Virus record (IMG/VR): IMGVR_UViG_3300049811_000173
Location: 1 to 35,339 of that record
DNA: 35,339 nt
Strand: one strand, 5' to 3'
DNA from: a virus
Part shown: positions 1 to 7,301 of the stretch, piece after piece
Numbering within the stretch: position 1 is the stretch's first letter
Layout of the letters: each line of letters opens with the position of its first letter
The notes under the pieces: model-generated
What the model was told of the DNA's origin: nothing
What the model saw: only the letters and a program-made list of their open reading frames with translations
The model's database searches: none
Translations under genes and position numbers: made by a program

Positions 1-326
1 AGTTCTTCATCTGGTACACCGCCAACGCCACCAGCACCGGCTCGCGCTGGACGATTCAGGGTCCCGGCTCGCCCACGGCTCTTGCTTATCGGTCGGATTA
101 CAGTCTCACGGTAGCAACACGCACCTTCAACGAAGCTGTGGCTTACGATATTCCTGCAGCAGCAAGTGCGAGTTCCGCCAACACCGCGGGCAACATCGCG
201 GTACTTGAGGGCTTCATTCAGCCGAGTGCAGACGGCAACGTGCAGCTTCGCTTCGCGTCGGAGATCGCCAGTGGCGCCATCACGGCAAAGGCTGGCTCCA
301 TGGTGCGCTACATCGCGGTGACCTGA
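1..326 (+). CDS. Virion structural protein, C-terminal part (5' end outside window)
   Basis: The frame is open from the first bases (codons begin at base 3) and ends with TGA at 324-326, so only about the last 107 residues are present. The visible part is Thr/Ser/Ala-rich with alternating hydrophobic residues and a late segment GFIQPSADGNVQLRF followed by ITAKAGSMVRY. This looks like a beta-sandwich domain of the kind found at the end of phage tail or decoration proteins. No Met start with a ribosome site lies inside the window; a GTG at 138 has none and would cut the fold. The next gene begins 2 bases after the stop, so both are probably translated from one late message. The function is inferred from composition and neighbours only. 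Confidence 0.6.
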   Translation, partial: FFIWYTANATSTGSRWTIQGPGSPTALAYRSDYSLTVATRTFNEAVAYDIPAAASASSANTAGNIAVLEGFIQPSADGNVQLRFASEIASGAITAKAGSMVRYIAVT

Positions 327-327
327 C

Positions 328-2187
328 ATGGGGTGCCTGTTCCGCTGGAATGGCCTGACTTGTGAAATTGGCAAGATGGCCGTTCCGGGGACCACTGGCC
401 ACGGTGACATCGGTTCGCCGACCGGGAACTCCTACATCAGTGGCAACAACCTTGGCCCGCGACTCGAGACAAAGGCGTCCAACGACGCCAACCGGGTCAG
501 CGGGACTCGCGTTGTCGAGGCGAACGACTACGCCACCGGCAACGACACCTTCTACTGGTCGATCGCGCCGACCGCTACGCCCGGAACGAGTCTCCCGGGG
601 ATCTACAGTGGCCCTTGGTCCATGCGGATGATGGTTCGCTTTCCAACGCCACTTGCCACGATGTCTTTTCTCCAGTGGCGACGCGCTGGAAGTACCCAGT
701 TCTCGATGGGTCGCTTCATCAGTGCGGACAGGATCGGCCGAGTCGGCAGCGGCAATCTCGTTACCCTTCCATCGCCTTCCGCTTGGTACCGAATTGAGAT
801 TCAGGCCGATCCCGCCAGAACCACTCAGGTGGTTTGGAGGGTTTACCGAGAGGATCAGACGACTCCACTCGGCGGCTATGTCGACTCGGGCGCAGGCTCG
901 GCCGCAGAGTGGGACGAGATGCGGATTGGTTACTTGTCTGCTGGCTTTAGTGCCATTCAGGCAATGTTTGCCGAGATTGAGATTCACGACGATTACGACC
1001 TCGGTGGCTTGTTCGGGTCTTCGCCTCAAGATGGGGTCACGCCTGCTTCTTCAAGTGCTCGGGGTGCGCCGAGTTACCCACCCATTGTCGGTGGCCAGTA
1101 TCGCTACAGCGCCTCGACCAACAAGACCGTTGCTCGAACTTCCCCGAGCTACACCAGTCATCTGAACATCGACTACGCGACATCGCCTTCGGTGTACGGG
1201 CGTCGGTTGGACCTCTTCGTGCCGAACGGAACCCCACCCTCGGGCGGCTGGCCCGTGCTGATGTGGGGGCATTCGGGCTTCTTCTCCGAGGGGAGCAAGT
1301 CCGATCTTCCTGCCAACTGGCGTGACGAGATGCTGGCAGCGGGGTACGCGATCGCGTCGGTGCAGTACGTCAAGACCACAATTGACCCGGTGCCCACCTA
1401 CGACGCCTATGGGACCAACGACACCGATGGCCCCGGCTTCGGGCGCTATCCCTCCTTCATCATCGACTACAAGGTCGCTACGGTGTTCTTGAAGAACAAC
1501 GCAGCCACCTACAACCTCAACGTCAACAAGTTCTTCGCTACCGGCTACTCGGCGGGCGGCTACGTGGCGCTGGCAGCGGCCATGACGAGGGGACTGGCCA
1601 CTGACTCTGCTGGCACCAAGCTCACGATCGCTGGCGCAACGGCTGACGGCAGCCCTTGGGGCAACGGCATGTCTGATGCCGACCCCTCCTACATCGGCTG
1701 CATGGTCTTCGCCGCCCCGATCGACATGGACTTGGCGAACTCGTGGGACCCAACGCACCCCAACTCGGGTTCCCTGATTCGGAAGTTTGCCTATCGCGCC
1801 TTTCAGGGCCTCGTTGCAGACGGCAGTGCGACTGCATCTTCTTACCCGCGCCAGTCGATCGCCAGCCACATCGGGCTGAACAGCCTCTCGAACCTGTGTC
1901 CAGTCCTCTACGTTCGCGGCACCGCCGACTTCTTGGTCCACTGGGAGCACGAGGATGCACTCGCTGATGCAATGGCATCCAAGGGCGGGGACTACACGGT
2001 CATGCTGACGCCCAACAACCACGACAGGGCCAACGACATCTTCGACGCCGACGCCCTGTTGGGCTGGCTCGACGCGCTCGCCTACCCCGACTCGGGGGGC
2101 GGCCCCACGGGCCGGTCCCTCACCTCCGCCACAGGCGACCCGTTGTCGCTGTTCACGGCCTCTGGGGACCCACTGGCGCTCGACTAG
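328..2187 (+). CDS. Tail-associated esterase: LamG-like domain fused to alpha/beta hydrolase
   Basis: A 619-residue protein. Residues about 1-225 look like a LamG/concanavalin-type jelly roll (WYRIEIQADP, then FAEIEIHDDYDL), a common carbohydrate-binding or trimer-supporting module in virion proteins. Residues about 255-600 form an alpha/beta hydrolase: an early WGHSGFF segment, the nucleophile elbow GYSAGG with Ser408, a GTADFL turn with Asp534 and NNHDR with His565, so a full Ser-Asp-His triad is visible. The tail end carries two copies of a short SGDPL motif. The likely role is hydrolysis of an ester on the host surface or envelope during adsorption or release. A LysB-like mycolyl-arabinogalactan esterase is the main alternative, but the added LamG-like part favours a virion enzyme. 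The ATG start lies 2 bases after the previous stop. Confidence 0.75.
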   Translation: MGCLFRWNGLTCEIGKMAVPGTTGHGDIGSPTGNSYISGNNLGPRLETKASNDANRVSGTRVVEANDYATGNDTFYWSIAPTATPGTSLPGIYSGPWSMRMMVRFPTPLATMSFLQWRRAGSTQFSMGRFISADRIGRVGSGNLVTLPSPSAWYRIEIQADPARTTQVVWRVYREDQTTPLGGYVDSGAGSAAEWDEMRIGYLSAGFSAIQAMFAEIEIHDDYDLGGLFGSSPQDGVTPASSSARGAPSYPPIVGGQYRYSASTNKTVARTSPSYTSHLNIDYATSPSVYGRRLDLFVPNGTPPSGGWPVLMWGHSGFFSEGSKSDLPANWRDEMLAAGYAIASVQYVKTTIDPVPTYDAYGTNDTDGPGFGRYPSFIIDYKVATVFLKNNAATYNLNVNKFFATGYSAGGYVALAAAMTRGLATDSAGTKLTIAGATADGSPWGNGMSDADPSYIGCMVFAAPIDMDLANSWDPTHPNSGSLIRKFAYRAFQGLVADGSATASSYPRQSIASHIGLNSLSNLCPVLYVRGTADFLVHWEHEDALADAMASKGGDYTVMLTPNNHDRANDIFDADALLGWLDALAYPDSGGGPTGRSLTSATGDPLSLFTASGDPLALD

Positions 2188-2260
2188 GACCGGGGTGCGT
2201 GACCGCGGAAGCTGCACCGGCTACCCTGCATCGAAGCCGTTCCATCAAGGAGAAGAACGA

Positions 2261-2659
2261 ATGAGCGACGAGACCGCAACCGAGACCCCGGGCACCGCGC
2301 CCACCGAGGGCCTGCTCGGCGTCGACCTGTCCAACATGGGCACGCAGATGAAGGCGGCCGCCGACGCGCCCGTCATGCACGACCGAGTGTCCGACGCCAT
2401 CCGCGAGCGTGACCTGAGCGAGCGCCGGGTGAAGGACTACGCCAACCCGAGTGCGCAGATGAACGGGGAGCCGGACCTGTTGCTCCCGCCCACCGTGGGT
2501 CGCGACCGCGAGGTGGCGGAGGTCCCGTCGGAGCCGGGTGACGTGGCGCCGGTGGAGTCCCCCGACGCCGACACCCTGTCCGGGGATGTCCAGCTGGAGG
2601 TCGCCGAGGAGCCCGAGGTCGTCGGCTCCGGTGACGGCTACTACAGCCCCGAGGGCTGA
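2261..2659 (+). CDS. Hypothetical acidic protein
   Basis: A 132-residue acidic protein with no family I recognise. The start is the ATG at 2261, behind AAGGAGAAG at 2247-2255; an upstream in-frame GTG at 2195 has no ribosome site. Residues about 20-75 could be helical (DRVSDAIRERDLSERRVKDY), while the rest is rich in Pro, Glu, Asp and Val and is likely disordered. The C terminus reads GDGYYSPEG. It lies between the esterase and the endolysin modules. Small acidic proteins in such places are often head decoration, scaffold-like or head-tail joining accessories, but nothing here proves that. Confidence 0.6.
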   Translation: MSDETATETPGTAPTEGLLGVDLSNMGTQMKAAADAPVMHDRVSDAIRERDLSERRVKDYANPSAQMNGEPDLLLPPTVGRDREVAEVPSEPGDVAPVESPDADTLSGDVQLEVAEEPEVVGSGDGYYSPEG

Positions 2660-2665
2660 CCAAGA

Positions 2666-2684
2666 TCGCACACCCCCTGTGCGA
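2666..2684 (+). other. Short perfect hairpin between genes
   Basis: TCGCACA (2666-2672) pairs exactly with TGTGCGA (2678-2684) around a CCCCC loop, 7 bases after the preceding stop codon. There is no T-run after it. It could be a weak terminator or an mRNA end-protecting structure. Confidence 0.4.
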
Positions 2685-2689
2685 GTAGC

Positions 2690-2734
2690 GGGCCGGTGGC
2701 CGTCGAGAGTCGGCGCTTGGGTGGCCACCGGTCC
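2690..2734 (+). other. Second intergenic hairpin (possible attenuator)
   Basis: GGGCCGGTGGCC (2690-2701) pairs with GGCCACCGGTCC (2723-2734) through 12 pairs including one G-T wobble, with a 21-base loop. It follows the first hairpin directly and ends 25 bases before the next ATG. Two tandem stems in a 98-base gap inside an otherwise close-packed operon suggest processing or partial termination. No T-tract is present. Confidence 0.4.
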
Positions 2735-2758
2735 CGCCCAGACCAGAAAGGCAAGTCC

Positions 2759-2902
2759 ATGGCAGACGAAGAGAACCAGACGCCCGACGACCACCCGGAG
2801 AACGTCGACAAGACGCCCTTCGAGGTCGACGGCGAGCAGCCCCAGCCCCCGTCCGTGCTGACCGAGTACGGAGAACTGCCGGAGGTCGACCCCTATGGCT
2901 GA
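2759..2902 (+). CDS. Small acidic hypothetical protein (47 aa)
   Basis: A 47-residue, strongly acidic, Pro-rich peptide beginning MADEENQTPDD. The ATG at 2759 follows AAAGG at 2747-2751. The upstream in-frame GTG at 2696 lies inside an intergenic hairpin and is unlikely to be the start. The gene ends at TGA 2900-2902 and overlaps the endolysin ATG (2895) by 8 bases, which suggests translational coupling. The low-complexity composition gives no family assignment. The coupling hints at a small partner of, or a translational leader for, the endolysin gene. Confidence 0.55.
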   Translation: MADEENQTPDDHPENVDKTPFEVDGEQPQPPSVLTEYGELPEVDPYG

Positions 2903-3698
2903 GCGCTTCAAGACCAACCACAGGGTCCTCGAGATCGCATGCCAGTACCTCGGCACCGTCGAGAAGCCGGTCAACCGCACCATCTTCGGCGAGTGGTTCG
3001 GCTGGAACGGTGTGGCGTGGTGTGCCATCTTCGTGAGCTTCGTGCAGTGGTTCGCCGGGGTCAAGGTGGCGGCCCTGCAGACCCTCAAGGGGTGCGCCTA
3101 CGTGCCGCTCTTCGTGGAGCACGCGAAGAAGATGGGTCAGTGGCGCCCGAAGTCGAGTGGCTACAAGCCGCGTCCCGGTGACCTGATCATCTTCTGGTTC
3201 ACCACGCGGCCCGACCACATCGGCTTCGTGGAGGCGCTGTACGACGACGGCAGCGTCATGACGATCGAGGGCAACACGAACGCCGCTGGCTCGCGCACCG
3301 GGGGCATGGTTGCCCGCCTGCGGCGCCGGACGCGCATCCACGGGTACATCGAGGTGGATCGGCCCGCAGAGGGCGGAGTCGACCTCGCGGCTGTGCGCCG
3401 TTGGGTTGCTGGCGTGTGCCTCAGCAAGCTGCAGGGCGTTCGCACGAAGGTGCCCACCGACAACTCCTACAACGAGGACATCAAGCTCGTGCAGGAGGCC
3501 CTGAACATCGTCCGTGGTGCCGGTCTCAAGGTCGACGGCGTCTACGGCGACGCCACCGCTCTCCACGTGATCGGCTTCCAGCGCGACTGTCGGTCGATCG
3601 GCCTCAAGGTGTCCGACCCCACCGCAGTGTTCGGTGAGTGGACCAAGTGGTGGCTGTGCGTCAGCCTCGAGCGCATCCGTGACGGCAAGGCGATCTGA
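2895..3698 (+). CDS. Endolysin: CHAP-type amidase/endopeptidase with peptidoglycan-binding C terminus
   Basis: A 267-residue cell-wall hydrolase without a signal peptide or membrane segment. Residues about 10-150 form a CHAP/NlpC-like cysteine hydrolase: Cys43 in VAWCAIF, His108 in RPDHIGFVE and the IEGNTN strand (Glu125, Asn127), preceded by the typical RPGDLIIFW segment. Residues about 175-260 resemble a peptidoglycan_binding_1 repeat (DIKLVQEALNI, then LKVDGVYGDATALHVIGFQRDC). It should cut peptide bonds in host peptidoglycan at lysis and needs a holin to leave the cytoplasm. Whether it is an amidase or an endopeptidase cannot be told from the sequence. It overlaps both neighbours (8 bases upstream, TGATG downstream). 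Its position just before head-tail genes is unusual, since endolysins are often placed beside a holin. Confidence 0.85.
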   Translation: MAERFKTNHRVLEIACQYLGTVEKPVNRTIFGEWFGWNGVAWCAIFVSFVQWFAGVKVAALQTLKGCAYVPLFVEHAKKMGQWRPKSSGYKPRPGDLIIFWFTTRPDHIGFVEALYDDGSVMTIEGNTNAAGSRTGGMVARLRRRTRIHGYIEVDRPAEGGVDLAAVRRWVAGVCLSKLQGVRTKVPTDNSYNEDIKLVQEALNIVRGAGLKVDGVYGDATALHVIGFQRDCRSIGLKVSDPTAVFGEWTKWWLCVSLERIRDGKAI

Positions 3699-4207
3699 TG
3701 GCTGACTCCCTGTACTGCGAGCCGACTGACGTGGACATGGGGGGCATGGGTGTGCCCAGCCCCGATCCGCGGCAGGGCTTCGTGCAGGCTGCGTGCGACG
3801 AGATGAACGCCAAGCTCGGGACCCTGTACGAGGTCCCGATCGACCCCAACGCGATCCCTGAGCACCAGCGCCTCATGCTCAAGGTCATTGCCGTCAAGAT
3901 TGCTTCCGGCCGGATGCTGGCGACGTGGTCGGCCCCCGACGAGGGGAGCTCGGTTCACGCCTACGCTCGCCGCCTGCTGGACGAGGGCCTGTCCGAGCTC
4001 CACCTGATCGCCAACGGCGACTACCTCCTGAACGCCCCGCCAGCCGACACCAATGACGACGGGTTGCCCGACACGATGGGTCCTTCGGTTGCCGGTTCCC
4101 GCATGCCGACCATTCATGTCGCAGACGAGTGCTCGCCGGTCGAGGTCTTCAATGCGCAGGTGTTCGGTGGGTCGCCAAGTCGGTTCCCCGGCTTCGACGG
4201 AGGCTGA
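3698..4207 (+). CDS. Probable head-tail connector/adaptor protein
   Basis: A 169-residue protein whose ATG overlaps the endolysin stop (TGATG at 3696-3700). Residues about 25-110 look mainly helical (RQGFVQAACDEMNAKLGTLY, HQRLMLKVIAVKIASGRM, AYARRLLDEGLSELHLIANG). This matches the layout of gp6/gp15-type or DUF1320-like adaptors, which sit as a ring under the portal. The C-terminal third is loop-rich and contains a Ca-site-like NDDGLPD. The assignment rests on the helical pattern, the size and especially gene order: it is the first of the adaptor, gpG-like, terminator, tube sequence. No sequence-specific motif proves it. Confidence 0.55.
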   Translation: MADSLYCEPTDVDMGGMGVPSPDPRQGFVQAACDEMNAKLGTLYEVPIDPNAIPEHQRLMLKVIAVKIASGRMLATWSAPDEGSSVHAYARRLLDEGLSELHLIANGDYLLNAPPADTNDDGLPDTMGPSVAGSRMPTIHVADECSPVEVFNAQVFGGSPSRFPGFDGG

Positions 4208-4213
4208 GTCACA

Positions 4214-4768
4214 ATGCTGGCCGTCACCGCTGTGGCGCAACCCCAGACTGCTCAGGTCGACAACATGGTCGGAGTCGTGCTCGACTCCCTGAACCCGGCC
4301 AGCATGGCCATGTTCGGCGAGGCCGTTGCGGATCACTTGGAGCGTCGTGTGGTCCAGCGATTCGCCGACGAGGGTGACGCCGCTTCCGGCAACTGGCCCG
4401 AGCTACGACCCACGACCAAGCGCATTCGAGCCAACCTCGGCTACAGGGCTGATGGTCCGATCAACGTGCGCACCGAGGAGCTCTTCCGGTGGGCGGCGTA
4501 CAGCGCCCGCATCGACAACGTCTGGGGCGGGGTGGTCGTCACCAAGCCCGACGTGTCGGCGATGGACGACGTGACACTGGCCAAGCTCGAGACGGCCCAG
4601 AAGGGCCGATCCGACAATCCTCTCTTCCCCGGCGCCTCAACTCCGGCCCGCAAGGTGGTGGCGCTGGATGGGGCTGACCTCACGCAGATCATGGCGCTGC
4701 TGCAGGTGCACATCATGGGTCAGGTCATCTCGCGTGTCGGGGCCTCACTGCAGGGGTTCACCTTCTGA
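4214..4768 (+). CDS. Phage virion morphogenesis (gpG/HK97 gp10-like) protein
   Basis: A 184-residue protein. Its centre carries features of the phage virion morphogenesis or Mu gpG/HK97 gp10 group: a helix ending in RRVVQRFADEGD, then NWPELRPTTKRIRANLGY, and a later INVRTEELFRWA. The NWPxLxPxT segment followed by an L-x-TGEL-like turn is the usual signature; here the turn reads RTEELFRW. These proteins act at neck completion between the connector ring and the tail terminator. GGAGG at 4199-4203 precedes the ATG. The stop overlaps the next start (TGATG at 4766-4770), showing a coupled operon. Confidence 0.65.
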   Translation: MLAVTAVAQPQTAQVDNMVGVVLDSLNPASMAMFGEAVADHLERRVVQRFADEGDAASGNWPELRPTTKRIRANLGYRADGPINVRTEELFRWAAYSARIDNVWGGVVVTKPDVSAMDDVTLAKLETAQKGRSDNPLFPGASTPARKVVALDGADLTQIMALLQVHIMGQVISRVGASLQGFTF

Positions 4769-5238
4769 TGACCTACATCATCGTCGGCATCCGCAACGCC
4801 TTCCAAGACGTGGTGGATCGTCGCTTCGAGAATCACACCTTCCATGCCCGCAGATTGCGTGCCACGGACGGCCCCTTCTCGGTTGGCATGCGCGTCGCGA
4901 ACTGGACTCACGACCAGAGGTCGGCTCAGATCGCTCAGGTCGAGCCGGGTGTGGGTTCCTACACCCTGCAGGTCCAGAACATGGTCGTGCACATGGACGA
5001 GGAGCAGGGGCGGGCGATCTTCGACCGGCAGTGCGCCTTGGTGCGGACGGTACTGTACCGGGACGAGCCGCTTCGGGTAGGGTTGCTCGGCATCGAAGAA
5101 GTGCTGGATGGCTACGTGGAACGCACCAAGCGGCTCACGATCGTCAGGCAGGACTTCTTGGATGCAGAAGTCAGCAAGCGAATGACGTACCTCTGCTCAA
5201 CAGAGGTCAGGATCGAGACAGAGATCACCCGTCAGTGA
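4768..5238 (+). CDS. Probable tail terminator protein
   Basis: A 156-residue protein coupled to the gene before it by TGATG. The first 50 residues resemble the start of minor capsid/tail-completion proteins (VGIRNAFQDVVDRRF), followed by mixed alpha/beta with basic patches. Position is the main argument: in lambda- and HK97-like gene order the tail terminator, which caps the tail tube and joins it to the head, lies between the gp10-like gene and the major tail protein. No decisive motif is visible, so a second head-tail completion protein is also possible. Confidence 0.5.
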   Translation: MTYIIVGIRNAFQDVVDRRFENHTFHARRLRATDGPFSVGMRVANWTHDQRSAQIAQVEPGVGSYTLQVQNMVVHMDEEQGRAIFDRQCALVRTVLYRDEPLRVGLLGIEEVLDGYVERTKRLTIVRQDFLDAEVSKRMTYLCSTEVRIETEITRQ

Positions 5239-5249
5239 TCTAGGAGGCC

Positions 5250-5600
5250 ATGGTGGCAACGGCAGAGGAAGTCAAGGCCGAGCGAGAGCGGGTCGACGGA
5301 CTGCGTCAGCGCATCCGTGAGGCACGGGCAGCCAAGGCCGGTGGCAGCATCGGCGACGAGGTCAACGACCTGAAGCTGGCCCAGCTGAAGCGGGAGGGCG
5401 ACAACCTCGAGGCCGAGCTCGCTGCCCTGACGGGCTCGGCAGCGGAGGCGCCGCAGCCCCCCGTCGAGGCCCCCGTCGAGGAGGCTCCCGCCTCGGAGGC
5501 CCCCGTCGAGGGAGCCCCCGGCGAGGAGGCGCCCCAGTCCCCCGTCGAGGGCGCGACCGACATCCCCGCCGAGCAGGCCGAGGGTCGTCGGCGGCGCTGA
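5250..5600 (+). CDS. Small coiled-coil protein with Pro/Glu/Ala repeat tail
   Basis: A 116-residue protein starting at ATG 5250 behind a strong AGGAGG (5242-5247). Residues 1-65 are highly charged and heptad-like (EVKAERERVDGLRQRIREAR), so a coiled coil is likely. Residues about 70-105 consist of imperfect repeats of the form PVE(A/E/G)AP, and the protein ends in a basic EGRRRR. The function is not recognised. It sits between the tail terminator and the tube protein. Possible roles are a virion accessory or assembly factor whose Pro-rich tail acts as a flexible tether. Confidence 0.6.
   Translation: MVATAEEVKAERERVDGLRQRIREARAAKAGGSIGDEVNDLKLAQLKREGDNLEAELAALTGSAAEAPQPPVEAPVEEAPASEAPVEGAPGEEAPQSPVEGATDIPAEQAEGRRRR
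5457..5550 (+). repeat. Imperfect direct repeats of CCCCCGTCGAGG inside a CDS
   Basis: The unit CCCCCGTCGAGG occurs at about 5458-5469, 5470-5481, 5500-5511 and 5539-5550. It encodes the repeated Pro-Val-Glu of the coiled-coil protein's tail. Spacing is uneven, so this is protein-level low complexity that may have grown by slippage, not a CRISPR or binding-site array. Confidence 0.6.
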
Positions 5601-5643
5601 GCCGGACCCGACCAAGAACGCAGTCACAGGAGGCTGAACCAGA

Positions 5644-6681
5644 ATGGGTTACTTGTCGCAGGCCGGTCACATCGGCATCAAGACGCAGGACACGAGGGGC
5701 ACCTTCAAGACCCCCGCGCAGGGGACGCCGGGAACGCCCGCACCGGCCGACGGCATCTTCCTGTACCACCTCGGTGGATCGCTCGGTGGCAACCGCGAGC
5801 TCATGGTGCCCGATCCCGAGATCGGCGGCACCCGTGACGTGCCGGATGCCCAGCTGGGTCCGATCAGCTACTCGGGGGAGTACGAGTTCTACGCTCGCAT
5901 GGAGGCCCTCCCGACCCTGCTGAAGGCGGCGCTCGGGACCGGCGCCAGCGCCGGGACGGGAACGGCGGGCTACACGCACACCATCACCCCGAACGACGGC
6001 CAGCTGCCGTGGCTCTCGGTGGAGGAGCGCATCGCCGACGGCTACATGACCTTCCGGTACACGGACGCCGTCGTGAACACCCTGCACCTCGAGGCCGACG
6101 CGACCGGTTACCTGCGGGGCACCGTGGGTCTGATCGCGCTGAAGCAGGAGACCACCACGCCGACGGCCCTCAACGCACGGGACTACGACTCGACGCCCAT
6201 GATCGTCGGCTCGAACGTCTGCGTGCGCTGGGGTGGCGTGGACCTGCCCGCCAAGTCGTTCTCCATCGACATCAACAACAACTTCGAGGACGACGACTTC
6301 CGTCTGTGCTCCATGACGCTGGGTGACCTCGTGCCCAAGCGTCGGGAGATCACCCTCGGCGCCACCATCCGGCCGCAGACCTCGGACCTGTGGAAGACGG
6401 CGATGTGGGGCAGCCCCACCGCCACCGAGCCGCTCGGGCAGTCCTACAAGGACGACGTGGAGCTCGAGTGGAACACCTACGAGACCATCCCCGGCACCTC
6501 GCCGGCCGTCGAGTACAGCGGTCTGGTCACCATCCCGACCGCCATCGTGGCGCCCTTCAACGTCGAGCCGTCCGGTGACGACGTGATCGAGCACGACATC
6601 GAGATCAGGGCGGTGCGGCCGACCGTGGCCACGCCCATCCTGACCGCAGCCATCGTCAACGGTCTGGCGACGATCCGCTGA
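5644..6681 (+). CDS. Major tail tube protein
   Basis: A 345-residue protein, the expected size and place for the tail tube subunit that stacks in hexameric rings around the tape measure. AGGAGG at 5628-5633 precedes the ATG. The N terminus (MGYLSQAGHIGIKTQDTRGTF) and the alternating strands with EYEFYARMEALPTLLKAALG and GYTHTITPNDGQLPWLSVEE match the phage tail tube beta-sandwich family. It is followed by a strong hairpin and then by the tail-assembly chaperone pair and tape measure gene, which is the standard siphovirus order. It should be one of the most abundant late products, in keeping with the strong ribosome site and the isolating terminator-like stem behind it. Confidence 0.85.
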   Translation: MGYLSQAGHIGIKTQDTRGTFKTPAQGTPGTPAPADGIFLYHLGGSLGGNRELMVPDPEIGGTRDVPDAQLGPISYSGEYEFYARMEALPTLLKAALGTGASAGTGTAGYTHTITPNDGQLPWLSVEERIADGYMTFRYTDAVVNTLHLEADATGYLRGTVGLIALKQETTTPTALNARDYDSTPMIVGSNVCVRWGGVDLPAKSFSIDINNNFEDDDFRLCSMTLGDLVPKRREITLGATIRPQTSDLWKTAMWGSPTATEPLGQSYKDDVELEWNTYETIPGTSPAVEYSGLVTIPTAIVAPFNVEPSGDDVIEHDIEIRAVRPTVATPILTAAIVNGLATIR

Positions 6682-6704
6682 GTTCCTGCCATGGAGATGG
6701 ACTA

Positions 6705-6739
6705 GGGGGTGGTGTCAGGGTCCAGCTGGCACCACCCCC
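6705..6739 (+). terminator. Strong GC-rich hairpin after the major tail protein gene
   Basis: GGGGGTGGTGTCAG (6705-6718) pairs with CTGGCACCACCCCC (6726-6739) over 14 bases with one T-G wobble and a 7-base loop. It begins 23 bases after the tube-protein stop. The following bases (GTCCGTTTCA) hold only a short T-run, so termination may be partial. A partial terminator here would reduce expression of the chaperone and tape measure genes relative to the abundant tube protein, as is usual in siphoviruses. Confidence 0.75.
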
Positions 6740-6791
6740 CGTCCGTTTCAGGCACACCGACCACAACAAGAAGGACTAGGAGGTCCAAACC

Positions 6792-7301
6792 GTGGAAGAG
6801 ACACCGACCATCGAGCAGAAGATGGCAGCCGACGGCGTGAGCACCACAGCGCCCGTGCAGGCCGACTACTTCGCGTTCGAGGAGACCGTCAACGTCGACA
6901 TGCCCGACGGCGCGTCGTGGGTGCAGATCAAGGCCCTCAACGAGGGTGAGCGGCGCAAGTACCTGAACAACGTCAACCGCGACGTGCGCATCCAGCGCAC
7001 GACCGGCGACGCGGTCATGCAGCTGGCAACGGGCGAGGAGCGGGCCGAGATCCTCAAGAAGTCGATCGTCGGCTGGAACTTCATCAGGGGTGGTGCCCCG
7101 GTGCCCTGTGACGACAAGGCGAAGGCCGACTTCCTGAACCGGGCCAACCCCAAGATCGTGGACGTGATCTACGAGGCCGTCCAGAAGCTCAACCCGTGGC
7201 TCACGCAGGACGTGACCGTGGAGGAGATCGACCGCCAGATCGACGAGCTCCAGAAGCTCCGTGAGGAGAAGGTGAAGGAAGAGGAGGGAAACGCCAGCTG
7301 A
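6792..7301 (+). CDS. Tail assembly chaperone, short form (G-type)
   Basis: A 169-residue protein from the GTG at 6792, fixed by AGGAGG at 6778-6783. It is acidic and mostly helical (QIKALNEGERRKYLNNVNRDVRIQ; VEEIDRQIDELQKLREEKVKEEEG), as expected for the lambda gpG equivalent. These proteins bind the tape measure protein during tail assembly and are absent from the finished virion. It ends at TGA 7299-7301. A slippery GGGAAAC lies three codons before the stop, so a fraction of ribosomes continue in the -1 frame to make the longer form annotated separately. Confidence 0.85.
   Translation: MEETPTIEQKMAADGVSTTAPVQADYFAFEETVNVDMPDGASWVQIKALNEGERRKYLNNVNRDVRIQRTTGDAVMQLATGEERAEILKKSIVGWNFIRGGAPVPCDDKAKADFLNRANPKIVDVIYEAVQKLNPWLTQDVTVEEIDRQIDELQKLREEKVKEEEGNAS

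Noticed and set aside
5457-5550. Short repeats as a possible CRISPR or operator array
   Set aside because: Uneven spacing, in-frame coding and Pro-Val-Glu repetition show protein low complexity.
5362-6594. Long - strand open frame opposite the coiled-coil and tube genes
   Set aside because: Antisense shadow of the major tail protein in GC-rich DNA; biased composition and no ribosome site.
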